Assembly: GCA_021413735.1 (NCBI GenBank)
Contig: JAIOPV010000084.1
Span: forward strand, 1 to 63,437
Direction: 5' to 3'
Source of the DNA: Planctomycetota bacterium
GTDB taxonomy: Bacteria; Planctomycetota; Planctomycetia; Gemmatales; Gemmataceae
DNA length: 63,437 nucleotides
The first letter of the stretch is position 1. Each line of letters starts with the position of its first letter. The position numbers and the translations under genes were made by a program. The notes beneath the pieces were generated by a model. It was not told the origin of the DNA. It was given only the letters and a program-made list of their open reading frames with translations, and ran no database searches. Shown one piece after another: positions 1 to 7,883 of this stretch.

Positions 1-1
1 T

Positions 2-100
2 CGCAGCACGCGGTGGCTGGAACGGAACGAGAAAGCACGACTCTATTTTCATCGCTCGCGTAAACTGTTGCCTGCATTGAAGAACGAACTACGAATCTAG
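2..100 (+). CDS. C-terminal tail of an unidentified protein (5' partial)
   Basis: The frame starting at base 2 is open from the window edge to a TAG at 98-100 and reads as a basic tail ending LLPALKNELRI. A strong hairpin begins 28 bases after the stop, which fits the end of a transcription unit. The segment is too short to identify a family; that it is coding is inferred from the codon pattern and the terminator position. Confidence 0.4.
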   Translation, partial: RSTRWLERNEKARLYFHRSRKLLPALKNELRI

Positions 101-127
101 GGATACAGTAGAACTAGAGAGAGATAT

Positions 128-167
128 GTAAAGGCAAGACACCCCACAAGGGGGTGCCTTGCTTTAC
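128..167 (+). terminator. Hairpin terminator candidate
   Basis: The arms GTAAAGGCAAGACACCCC and GGGGTGCCTTGCTTTAC pair apart from one bulged G and one A/C mismatch, around a short loop. There is no long T run afterwards. It follows the gene tail ending at 100. Confidence 0.6.
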
Positions 168-189
168 TAAAACATAAGAGAAGAGAAGA

Positions 190-221
190 AGAGAGAAGAC
201 ACCTAACGGTGTCTTCTCTCT
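190..221. terminator. Perfect 14-bp hairpin, probable bidirectional terminator
   Basis: AGAGAGAAGACACC at 190-203 pairs perfectly with 208-221 around the loop TAAC. No T-tract follows on the plus strand, while the minus-strand side leads into T-rich sequence. It may therefore end the leftward unit whose last visible gene is 461-811. Bases 222-460 hold no gene that I recognise. Confidence 0.55.
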
Positions 222-460
222 ATTCGTTACAGGATTGCGCAGGTTGAACGATCACCCTACCTGCTTGGTCGAAGTAGGGTCTACAACTTGCGCTGCTTCC
301 TCGACGTTTAAGGGCCACTGGTAGATGTAATCACCTTTGAGATGAATTGCTCTCGGATGGTCGACGAGAGAAACAGCATTCTTATGGATGATCACTGTCA
401 TCTTTCCATTGTCGACGAACACTTTCCCCATGGGCTCGTCATCGTCGACGTCGGAGAAGA

Positions 461-811
461 TCAGAATTTGGGTGAGAGAGTATCCTGTTTATCCTTGTCC
501 AGTGATCTCTCATACAGGTCGACGTAACCGAACAGTTCTCCATCAACCAACAAGTTGGGGCCGTAGTTCGCGGGCTGGAGTGTAACTCTTCGGCGCGCTT
601 CTGGTCGGTCGACGTCGAAGTGGACCGTGCCGTCCCTGCACTCCTCGACGAGTTCGGTGAAAAACGCCTCGTCCTTGTCGTCGGCGAAGACGGTCGAGGT
701 GCCGCCCCTGCCCCATCCCTGGGTGACCTCGAAGCCCTTGCCCATGTCTGTGAGTCGGCCGACCACGGCTCGAAGGACTGCCTTGTCTGTCACGGCGAAG
801 TGCTGTTTCAC
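461..811 (-). CDS. Hypothetical protein, 116 aa
   Basis: The 116-residue product begins MKQHFAVTDKAVLRAVVGRL and ends RSLDKDKQDTLSPKF. It has no signal peptide, membrane segment or motif that I recognise, and it is fairly acidic in the middle. Its ATG overlaps the TGA of the upstream minus-strand gene (ATGA at 808-811), so the two are probably translationally coupled. The function is unknown; the coupling and ordinary amino-acid composition are the reasons for treating it as real. Confidence 0.55.
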   Translation of the reverse strand: MKQHFAVTDKAVLRAVVGRLTDMGKGFEVTQGWGRGGTSTVFADDKDEAFFTELVEECRDGTVHFDVDRPEARRRVTLQPANYGPNLLVDGELFGYVDLYERSLDKDKQDTLSPKF

Positions 812-1236
812 GTCTTGCCCTCGTCGAAGAGGTGGTTGACCATTTCCCGATTGTTACGGAGCAGGATCGACAGGAACTGCTTGAGCATCGGGTCGAAAAA
901 CTGTGGCGGCGCCTCTTCTGTCGGAACAACGTCCGGTACGACTTCGACGTCGTGCTCGGTCTCGATCCAGGCTCTGAGGGGTTGTGGGAGTGTTTGCCGA
1001 GCCCGGGTTGGAATCCTGGCAGTCGCAGACGCGGGACCTAACCACCGGGCATGGAGGATTCCCACGACGTGTCGCTCACTCTCGGGGCCGGTGCAGGCGA
1101 GCTTGACCATTCGGTAGTCGGCGGAGGTGGTGATGGAGTACACTGAGGCCCGACACCAACTGCGGCACGGACCGGCCGCCAACGACGATGCCGGGCAGCC
1201 GCTCGTTCTGGAGGACGGCTTCCTCAGCGGCCACAA
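808..1236 (-). CDS. Hypothetical protein, possibly frameshifted at its 5' end
   Basis: From residue 31 onward (SVYSITTSADYRMVKLACTG ... REMVNHLFDEGKT) the frame looks coding and ends in a 4-base overlap with the next gene. The first 30 residues (Trp/Ser/Arg/Cys-rich) do not look coding, whereas another frame over 1145-1270 reads naturally (GLALVAAEEAVLQNERLPGI ... VPQLVSG) and runs into this one near 1145. Either the gene starts at the GTG at 1143, or a longer gene starting near 1270 carries a one-base frameshift. I do not recognise the family. Confidence 0.45.
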   Translation of the reverse strand: MWPLRKPSSRTSGCPASSLAAGPCRSWCRASVYSITTSADYRMVKLACTGPESERHVVGILHARWLGPASATARIPTRARQTLPQPLRAWIETEHDVEVVPDVVPTEEAPPQFFDPMLKQFLSILLRNNREMVNHLFDEGKT

Positions 1237-1397
1237 GCGCCAACCCAGTCGCTGCAGATGTAACGATTGATGTCAAGCTCCGTCTACGTGATGACGGGAC
1301 GGTTTTCTGATCTTTTTCTGCCTCTGCGCGCGACGGGGTAGAAGGCCCGACGTTGGGCTGAGGGCTGACAAATTGGTCTGACGATTTGAACCGTGCC

Positions 1398-2564
1398 TTA
1401 ACCGTGCCTCTTCTCTGTTCCGCTGCTTGGGGCAGGTTCGAGGCCGAAGGTTTGCACCAGATCCTCAGCCGCGGCACGGAGGTTCATCTTGTGGAGAAGC
1501 GACCATAGGTCGATCGCGTCTCCTTTCTTGCCGCAACTCTTGTCGAAGCAGTGGAACACGTTCTCTTCCAGGTTCACGCTGAACGTCCGGCCCCGACCAT
1601 CGGCTCGATGAATCGGGCAGGCACACCGACGTTGCGGACTGCTTCCACGCAACCGCGACGATAGGCCCAGATGATCCAACACCCGGCTCAGCGACAACTG
1701 GCCCTTTACGTGTGCGAAGTCGATGAACGTTCTCTCGTCGATCGGGATCTCGGATGCTACAGTGGTGCCGCAGGCTACGGTGACCACTTTCCGCGTCGGC
1801 TCACTCGCCGGCTTGTGGCCCGTAGTCTGTTCCTTTGCCACCTCGGCCTGTTCAGCGTGCTTCTCGCTGGCAGGCGTCGGCTGGGCAACCGCTTCCTCCG
1901 CCGGACCACCCCAGGGATAGTGCTTGGCGTTGAACGGCTTGTCGCTCTTCCACAATGCGTAGACCAGGTGCAAGAGTTTTCGCATCGCGTGCCCAATGGC
2001 GATGGCCTTGTGGTCGGGATGCTTGGCAACGACTCGGCAGTACAAAGCCCGCACCGCCGGGTTAAAGCGAACGGCTGACAAGGCCGCCATCCACAGGTAG
2101 CGGCGAACCAGATCATTGCCCCGGCGGCTCATGACAAAGCGGCGGCTTTTCCGCGGCTGCCCGTCGCGGTCAACACCGCTGCTGGCCTCGATCGGCAACA
2201 CACCGAAGTAAGCCACGAGTTTGTTGGGCGTCGCGAAGCGTTCGATGTCGAGGATGTAGGCGGTAAGGACGGCAGCGGTGACATCTCCGATGCCCGGGAT
2301 CGTGTCGAGGTGGTTGGGAGATGGCAAGCGACGATAGGCCTGGACCATCAGGTTTTCCAGGCGTTTTTGTCGAGCCGAGGCATCGCGGAGTTGTCGAACC
2401 TGATCGCGGACAAGTTCCTCGATAGTCGATCCGGACAGTGAGGCGATCGAGGAGCGTGCGTCTTGGAGTAGTTTGGAGATGTGCTTGTCGGGAAGGTAGG
2501 GGATGTTGGCGAGATCCTTGTCGGAGGCGGCCGCGAGGAGCTGGGCGGTAGGGAAGCGATGAAG
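1398..2564 (-). pseudogene. 5'-truncated IS110-family transposase with C-terminal CHC2-type zinc finger
   Basis: The open frame runs from about 2564 to a stop at 1398. It first shows the IS110 middle region (FPTAQLLAAASDKDLANIP; RDQVRQLRDASARQKRLENL), then the C-terminal transposase_20 part with IPGIGDVTAAVLTAYILDIE, RFATPNKLVAYFG and NDLVRRYLWMAALSAVRFNP. The N-terminal DEDD RuvC-like domain, roughly the first 150-200 residues, is missing, so the gene is dead. After a Pro/Glu/Ala linker comes a second domain, SLSRVLDHLGLSSRLRG, with CACPIH and then CFDKSCGKKGDAIDL, which is the DnaG/CHC2 primase zinc-finger layout. IS110 proteins normally end near the transposase_20 domain, so the extra finger is unusual. 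Homology stops about 15 bases before that of the metallopeptidase begins. Confidence 0.8.
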
Positions 2565-2647
2565 CTAAGTGCCCGGTCAGCTCGGAGCGCAAGGCGTGGC
2601 TCGAAAGTGGGCTGAACTGGCTCGGTGGCCAGTTCGGGGCCAGCCGC

Positions 2648-3418
2648 ATGCTCGGCAGGCAGGTAGTCCTCCCGACGCCAGAGTTCTTCCCCGACCCCTA
2701 CGACGGCTCCCGTGAGGCAGCGGCGGCGATCTTCGACCGCGTCTGCAGGTACATGGAGGTGGACCGCAACCGCGTGGCTCTCGCCTGGTTCGTCAACGAG
2801 CGTGACACCCGTCCCGACATCTTCCGCGAAGGACGATCCGACGGCGCGGCCGGGCTCTACTCGGCCGACGGCCTGAGCCGGGTTGCGATCGAGATCGACG
2901 AGGCGCAGTTGGCGAACCCTGAGGCGATGGTGGGCACCATGGCGCATGAACTGGGGCACGTCCACCTCCTGGGCGACCGCCGGCTCTCGCCGGACTCCCC
3001 CGACCACGAACCTCTGACCGACCTCCTGACGGTCCTCTACGGGATGGGCGTGTTCACCGCCAACTCGGTGATCCGCGAGTCGCACTGGACCGACGGGCCT
3101 GCGTCAGGGTGGTCGGTCGGTCGCCAGGGTTACCTCGACGGCCCGGACTACGGCTACGCAATGGCCCTACTGACACGGGCGAGGAGCGAGTCGAAACCGG
3201 CATGGGCTTCGCATCTGAGATTGGACGTGCGCTCGGCGATGAAGCAGGGGTTGCGTTTCCTGGAGTCGGCGGGTGCGTCCCCGTTCCCTGGCGAGGCGCC
3301 GTCGAGCTTCGCGGCCCCGGCGGACGACATGCCCTGGACCCGGCCGAAACCAGCGGCGGACGACTGGGAGGACGAGGACGACCACCTGCCGCCGTGGGCC
3401 AGCAAGAAGGGGCGGTAA
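2648..3418 (+). CDS. Zincin-type metallopeptidase (HELGH), N-terminus possibly altered
   Basis: The product is 256 aa from the first ATG. The motif AMVGTMAHELGHVHLLGD supplies the HExxH zinc site, and the downstream acidic DHEPLTDLLTVLYGMGVF resembles the third-ligand helix of gluzincin-like proteins. The C-terminus is Pro/Asp/Glu-rich (DDWEDEDDHLPPWASKKGR). The frame remains coding-like upstream of the ATG, back to about 2579 (SSERKAWLESGLNWLGGQFG), so the native start was probably near 2576; there the expected ATG is now GTC, immediately beside the IS110 remnant. It may therefore be translated from 2648 as a shortened protein or be inactive. No signal peptide is visible. Confidence 0.7.
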   Translation: MLGRQVVLPTPEFFPDPYDGSREAAAAIFDRVCRYMEVDRNRVALAWFVNERDTRPDIFREGRSDGAAGLYSADGLSRVAIEIDEAQLANPEAMVGTMAHELGHVHLLGDRRLSPDSPDHEPLTDLLTVLYGMGVFTANSVIRESHWTDGPASGWSVGRQGYLDGPDYGYAMALLTRARSESKPAWASHLRLDVRSAMKQGLRFLESAGASPFPGEAPSSFAAPADDMPWTRPKPAADDWEDEDDHLPPWASKKGR

Positions 3419-3493
3419 GTTCAGAACGCGAGGTGGCCCGTGCGGCCATCCGACTCACGCTCGAAGAGCGTGGGTATCTTCAGTATCGAAGGA

Positions 3494-3550
3494 GGACAAT
3501 TCCACCACCGATTTCCCGCCAATAAGCGGACAACATTCCGTATAGGCCAC
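3494..3550 (+). repeat. 57-bp inverted repeat, left copy
   Basis: This copy begins GGACAATTCCACCACCGATT and ends CATTCCGTATAGGCCAC. It matches the reverse complement of 7147-7203 at 47 of 57 positions; the last 17 bases are identical. It lies 75 bases after the metallopeptidase gene and interrupts a short open frame (VARAAIRLTLEERGYLQYRR, from about 3433) that may be another truncated gene. It is possibly the end of a degenerate transposable element. Confidence 0.7.
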
Positions 3551-3608
3551 ACCAAGCACCTTCGGTCAGTCGGGGCGAAGACGGCAGCGGAGTTGCGACA
3601 GTAAGCGG

Positions 3609-3704
3609 GCCGAACCACCCGCTCCACCTGCCCGGCGGGCACGTCGGCTTTCTGGACTTCATAGCTCCCTGCGCCCGCCGGGCAGGTGAGCGGAGTCGTT
3701 CGGC
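3609..3704 (+). other. Isolated integron-type attC site
   Basis: The 96-bp site runs from GCCGAAC (3609-3615) to GTTCGGC (3698-3704). After a 4-5 base spacer the left arm CGCTCCACCTGCCCGGCGGG pairs with the right arm (reverse complement CGCTCACCTGCCCGGCGGG), leaving one extra C unpaired in the left arm. This is the R''/L''/L'/R' plan of an attC with an extrahelical base, as in the array at 16-21 kb. The downstream trailer CACAGAGGGCGC is also shared with the array, but no cassette gene starts directly after it. Confidence 0.75.
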
Positions 3705-3843
3705 CACAGAGGGCGCATGCGGTGAGGGAAGCAAAATGGCTCGCCTGCTCCAATGGTGCTGGCAGGAAGGCCGCCTGGGAAATAGGAAAGACTCTCCAAA
3801 CGTCGCGACAGTTGGTCATGCAAATCTTTTCATGAGGTGCGGG

Positions 3844-6756
3844 ATGGCCATCGAGTTTCCATGCCCGAAGTGTGGGTCAACATTGAGAGTGGCTGACCAC
3901 ACCGTGGGGCGTGTTCGTTGTGGTGAATGCCGCAACGCGATTCCGGTACCAAAACTCGCACTTCCACCTGAGCCAGAAACTCCGACAGATTGGGATCGGG
4001 TTGAGGTCTCGCGGGCGACCCGAGAAATGATCCGCGAGAAGGAAGAACCGGCGAAATCGAACAAGATTCTGCTGCTCTCCCTTGCGGGTTTTGTCGCTGT
4101 TTGCGTGCTCGGGCTTGGCGCGTTGCTTGCCTCAAGGCTGGCGAATACTCCTGCGGAGTGGAGAGTTTACAACTCTCCCGGGGGCGGTTTCTCAGTGGAT
4201 CTTCCAGCGGCTCCTGTTCCAGATGTTGCCAAGAAACTCGGGTTGCCGGACGCCCCCGGACTGGTGGCTGAAGGGACTGCTCTTCGGAGAGGCCATTACG
4301 TCGTCATTTGGGGACCGATCCAACAACGATGGCGAACCGACGAGCAAATCATTGAGGATTCACACCAAGGTTCGCTCGCAAGTGGGAAGGCCACGAACGT
4401 GGTGAAAGGCGAGCCGTTCGCAGTCAGCGGTTTTTTGGCACGCGACCTTGAACTGACGATGTCGGACGGCACCTCCGGCCTAATCCGCGCCGTTGTCGCC
4501 GACTCACGTCTTTACATTTTGGCGGTTGGCGGTCGCGGAGTTGACCCACGCGGCGAGGAAGTTCAGCGGTTCCTGTCGTCCTTCAAGATCACGGATCAAA
4601 ATCTCATTGAAGTGGGCAAAGTGAAGGAGAAGGAAAGACAGCGCGAAGCCGAGCGTCTGAAGCAGTATCAGGCAAGGCGTGCAGAAGAGGAGCGAGAGCG
4701 AGCGGTTCGTGATGCGGCCTGGAACGAGAATGAGCGGAAGCGACGCGAAGACTCGGATAAGATGCTCGCAGAACACAAACTCGCACAAGAGAAGGCAAGG
4801 CTTGCTGCTGCGGCGACAAATGCGGCGTTCATCATTCCGCCAACCGGCATTACCGCGCCTGACCCCACCACGTTGCCTGACCTCAAGGTCTACATCTCTT
4901 TCGACAAAGAGGATCGCGGGACGACACCAATCTGGCCAAAGGGTGAGGCAATGCTGCCAGGGTTGGCGGTGACTCGCCCAGGTCTTCGGGGTAACGCGGC
5001 CTATCTCGGGAGCCGGACCGAGGGCATCAGGTTCCCCATTGAATTGTTGCCGACAACGGCTGTGAACGGCTCGATTACAGCGGCGGGGTGGGTGAAAGTC
5101 CAGCGAGACTGGGGAGTCGAGATCATCCGTTTGCTCGGCACGAGGCGAGATCGTGCGCTCTTCTCGACCGGTTTGCAGCGATCAAGGTACCACCTACCTT
5201 TGCACGCATTCGCACAACTCAACACCAACCGAGGGAAGGATTGGAAGGCGTTTCCGGGCGAATCCGTCCCCGGCACGATCTCCGCCAAGTGTCCGGAAGA
5301 GGAGGCGTGGCACCACGTCGCCGTCAGCCGGGATGTCAAGTCCCGGAACCAAGCTACTCTCTATCTGGATGGCGAGTTGGTCGCCGCCTACGAGGTTGAG
5401 CCCGGAGCGCAGCAATCCGTCCTGGAACTCGCGGTCGGTCTCCCGGTTCATTCGCCCTTGTTGCCACCGCAGTCGTTCGGCACCGAGGAGCCTCAGAAGT
5501 CGCCGCTCGTCGCCATCGACGAGGTATGTGTGTTTGATCGGGCGTTGGCAGCGCATGAAATCCGCTATCTCGCGGGCAAGACCAAGTCACCAACTCCTGC
5601 AAACGATCTGGCGGTTCGCCTCGGGTTCCATGCTTCGCTGCGGCATCTCGCAGGTGTTGCGTTCGATGTCGAACGCAAGACGATGTGGGCCGTGAGCGCC
5701 GTGGACACCTACTGGGATTCTTCCAGCCGCAATGGCACAGTTCGAGCGGCTTCTCCTCAACTGATCCGGTATAGCTACCCAGATTTCAAGCCGACCGGGG
5801 TCTGGTCGCTTCCCGTTCAGACGTTCAATCAAGATACTTATCACGGGGTCGCGAGCGCGCCTCTGCTGGATTTGAAGAATAACCGTCTGTTCGTGACGAT
5901 GAACTACGGTACCGGTCCACCCACGGAGATTCAGAGAGAGGCCGATTGGAAAGGACCCTTCTACCGATTCGACCTTGATGAACTGTCGGATGCTCCCAAG
6001 GGTCTCGCCAGTCTCAAACCCGCGGCCCAGATGAAGGGAAGCGGGAGTGCGAGTTTTGATGATGCAGTGGTTTCGCCGGACGGTCAGTGGCTCTACTACA
6101 TCGACACGTCGGCAGGCAAGAAAGGGGTTGCAGTTTGCCGCGTTGGTGTGGATTTGGCCTCGCCCGAAAACGTTGAATCTCCGGGGTGGGTCGCGTGGGA
6201 TACCAAACTGTGGCTGACCCCGGATGGCAAGACGCTGCGTGCAGTTAAACCTGAGCGAGGCAATTCCAGCTTTCCCGAGGAGCGAATTAGGATACTCGAT
6301 ATCGATACTGCGACCTGGAAAGGGGTTGCGGTTCGCGAGGCTTCTGGAATCAAATGGAATACGAGCAAGACATTCCCTCCAACTGCCGTCCACCCCGATG
6401 GGCGAACCTTCGTGGGCGGACGTGCGGGCATTTTGGAAATCACAGCAACTGCCCCGATGACCACACGGCTTCGGCCCGTCTCGCTTCCACCGATTTCGTT
6501 TCTTCGCATTTCGGCCGATGGCCGGTACTTGTTTGCGGCAGAAGCCGACGGCAAACAAAATCGGCTGTTCGTTCTGGATGTGAGACCGAATGCAAGTCAG
6601 CTTGGTGCGCTCGCGACGCTCGACGGCGAACAGGGGAAGTTTCTCGGTGGCCCATTTACCGTGGCACCCGACGGAAAGTTTGTGGTTTTTCGTTCGGGCC
6701 TGATCGTTCGACTTGATGAAGGGGCGGACCTGCTAAAGGTTGATCCAAAGAAGTAG
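3844..6756 (+). CDS. Membrane-anchored zinc-ribbon/LamG/beta-propeller protein, 970 aa
   Basis: I chose the ATG at 3844 because it is preceded by GAGGTG and opens directly into an MJ0042-type zinc ribbon (FPCPKCGSTLRVADHTVGRV, then RCGECRNAIPVP). An upstream in-frame ATG at 3736 would add 36 unlikely residues. The order is zinc ribbon (1-35), charged linker, one membrane helix (about 75-97, ILLLSLAGFVAVCVLGLGAL), a globular region, an Arg/Glu-rich coiled coil (about 255-315), a concanavalin/LamG-like domain (about 330-560, including AWHHVAVSRD and LYLDGELVAAYE) and a C-terminal beta-propeller (VVSPDGQWLYYID; RISADGRYLFAAE). The domain set is typical of planctomycetal surface proteins. No substrate can be named. 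A GC hairpin follows the stop. Confidence 0.85.
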   Translation: MAIEFPCPKCGSTLRVADHTVGRVRCGECRNAIPVPKLALPPEPETPTDWDRVEVSRATREMIREKEEPAKSNKILLLSLAGFVAVCVLGLGALLASRLANTPAEWRVYNSPGGGFSVDLPAAPVPDVAKKLGLPDAPGLVAEGTALRRGHYVVIWGPIQQRWRTDEQIIEDSHQGSLASGKATNVVKGEPFAVSGFLARDLELTMSDGTSGLIRAVVADSRLYILAVGGRGVDPRGEEVQRFLSSFKITDQNLIEVGKVKEKERQREAERLKQYQARRAEEERERAVRDAAWNENERKRREDSDKMLAEHKLAQEKARLAAAATNAAFIIPPTGITAPDPTTLPDLKVYISFDKEDRGTTPIWPKGEAMLPGLAVTRPGLRGNAAYLGSRTEGIRFPIELLPTTAVNGSITAAGWVKVQRDWGVEIIRLLGTRRDRALFSTGLQRSRYHLPLHAFAQLNTNRGKDWKAFPGESVPGTISAKCPEEEAWHHVAVSRDVKSRNQATLYLDGELVAAYEVEPGAQQSVLELAVGLPVHSPLLPPQSFGTEEPQKSPLVAIDEVCVFDRALAAHEIRYLAGKTKSPTPANDLAVRLGFHASLRHLAGVAFDVERKTMWAVSAVDTYWDSSSRNGTVRAASPQLIRYSYPDFKPTGVWSLPVQTFNQDTYHGVASAPLLDLKNNRLFVTMNYGTGPPTEIQREADWKGPFYRFDLDELSDAPKGLASLKPAAQMKGSGSASFDDAVVSPDGQWLYYIDTSAGKKGVAVCRVGVDLASPENVESPGWVAWDTKLWLTPDGKTLRAVKPERGNSSFPEERIRILDIDTATWKGVAVREASGIKWNTSKTFPPTAVHPDGRTFVGGRAGILEITATAPMTTRLRPVSLPPISFLRISADGRYLFAAEADGKQNRLFVLDVRPNASQLGALATLDGEQGKFLGGPFTVAPDGKFVVFRSGLIVRLDEGADLLKVDPKK

Positions 6757-6772
6757 TGCTTGTAAAGGACAA

Positions 6773-6793
6773 CGCCCGGGGTTCTCCCGGGCG
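6773..6793. terminator. GC-rich hairpin between convergent genes
   Basis: CGCCCGGG at 6773-6780 pairs with CCCGGGCG at 6786-6793 around GTTCT. It lies between the ends of the convergent genes 3844-6756 and 6819-7145 and probably serves both. There is no T-tract. Confidence 0.65.
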
Positions 6794-6818
6794 TGAATGG
6801 CACCGCGTTGTCACTGGA

Positions 6819-7145
6819 TCAGTTGTCGTCGTTGAACTCGGCCTTCCGCCTCGCGAGATGGGCTTGCAGCCGAGCCACGATGCTCGAATGCATCTGACTC
6901 ACACGCGACTCGCTCAGGTTCAACGTCGCACCGATCTCCTTCATCGTCATCTCCTCGGAATAGTAGAGGATGACGATGAGACGTTCGTTGCGGTTGAGAC
7001 CCCGCGTAACCAGCTTCATCAGGTCGCGCTTCTGAAGCCGACCCGTCGGATTCTCAGCTTTCTTGTCCTCAAGAATGTCGATCTCGCGGACATCCTTGTA
7101 GCTGTCGGTCTCGTACCACTTCTTGTTCAACGACACCAGATTCAC
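6819..7145 (-). pseudogene. C-terminal fragment of a FliA/WhiG-type sigma factor
   Basis: The 108-residue fragment contains sigma region 4 in the style of sigma-28/WhiG proteins: RNERLIVILYYSEEMTMKEI followed by GATLNLSESRVSQMHSSIV, a helix-turn-helix for the -35 element. Regions 1-3, normally about 170 further residues, are absent. The frame opens at a GTG only because the coding homology is cut there by the inverted repeat at 7147-7203. It is probably non-functional, although a lone region 4 could in principle bind DNA or the core enzyme. Confidence 0.75.
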
Positions 7146-7146
7146 T

Positions 7147-7203
7147 GTGGCCTATACGGAATGCTGTCCGCTGTTTGATGGTAAATCAGTAGTGGAACTG
7201 TCC
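7147..7203 (-). repeat. 57-bp inverted repeat, right copy
   Basis: This is the reverse-complement partner of 3494-3550 (47/57 identical). It sits immediately upstream of, and apparently truncates, the sigma-factor fragment. From 7204 to 7721 I see no gene, RNA or further attC; the DNA is probably decayed sequence flanking the transposase. Confidence 0.7.
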
Positions 7204-7721
7204 CATGGCTCCGGACGATCCCCAGACAGTTCGAGCCTGAATCGAGTAAGCGAACGGCAACCCCGCGCTCCGGCGTTATCACCGTCGGCCGCACGGTGCT
7301 TGAAAGTGTTTCGGGCGCGGTTGTCGCTGTGCATGACCCGCTGACGTTCGGGGCACCGGCTCGGCCTCACTCCTTCGTGTGAACCTTCCGAACACGCCTA
7401 TCAGCAAAATGCACGAGCCGTGCGGGCAACACCCACACGGCCCGCCTGTTCTCGCAGCGTTTACTTCAAGACCTGATTCGCGGAAGCCTCACGGCGCCGC
7501 CGGTCCACCGCTATATCAGCACTGTTTCCCTGTTCGATTCGCTTCTGGATTCCTGGGCAGCGAAGAAGATCGGCACACTGAGAGCGTGTTTGATATGCTC
7601 CCCGGCAGTGTGATCTATTTCCCGTTGCTTGTCACACGTCCATCCCGCACACTGGTGTCTCGGCGGGGCTGGTGAGTTTTTAGTTCGGCGGCTTCGATCA
7701 CCGTTTGGTCAAGGTTGTCCT

Positions 7722-7883
7722 ATGCCGTCGTCGTTCAATCAATCGGCTCGCAACGCACTGGTAAAGGTCGATACCGCCAAAGGCGTCTCTTACGGACACT
7801 TTAGCAGCAGGAGTGCATCCTTTGACGGTCCCTGGCCATCCAACAAGCGGAAAGGCCCGTTGGCAGAGGAGGCAGTCCGATGA
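7722..7883 (+). CDS. Short ORF upstream of transposase
   Basis: The 53-residue frame MPSSFNQSARNALVKVDTAK ... GPLAEEAVR ends in an ATGA overlap with the transposase frame, which suggests translational coupling and hence a genuine small ORF of the same element. No domain is recognised. It could also be chance open frame. Confidence 0.3.
   Translation: MPSSFNQSARNALVKVDTAKGVSYGHFSSRSASFDGPWPSNKRKGPLAEEAVR

Noticed and set aside
5587-6558. A 323-residue minus-strand frame inside the LamG gene
   Set aside because: Antisense artefact; the plus-strand frame has clear domains throughout.
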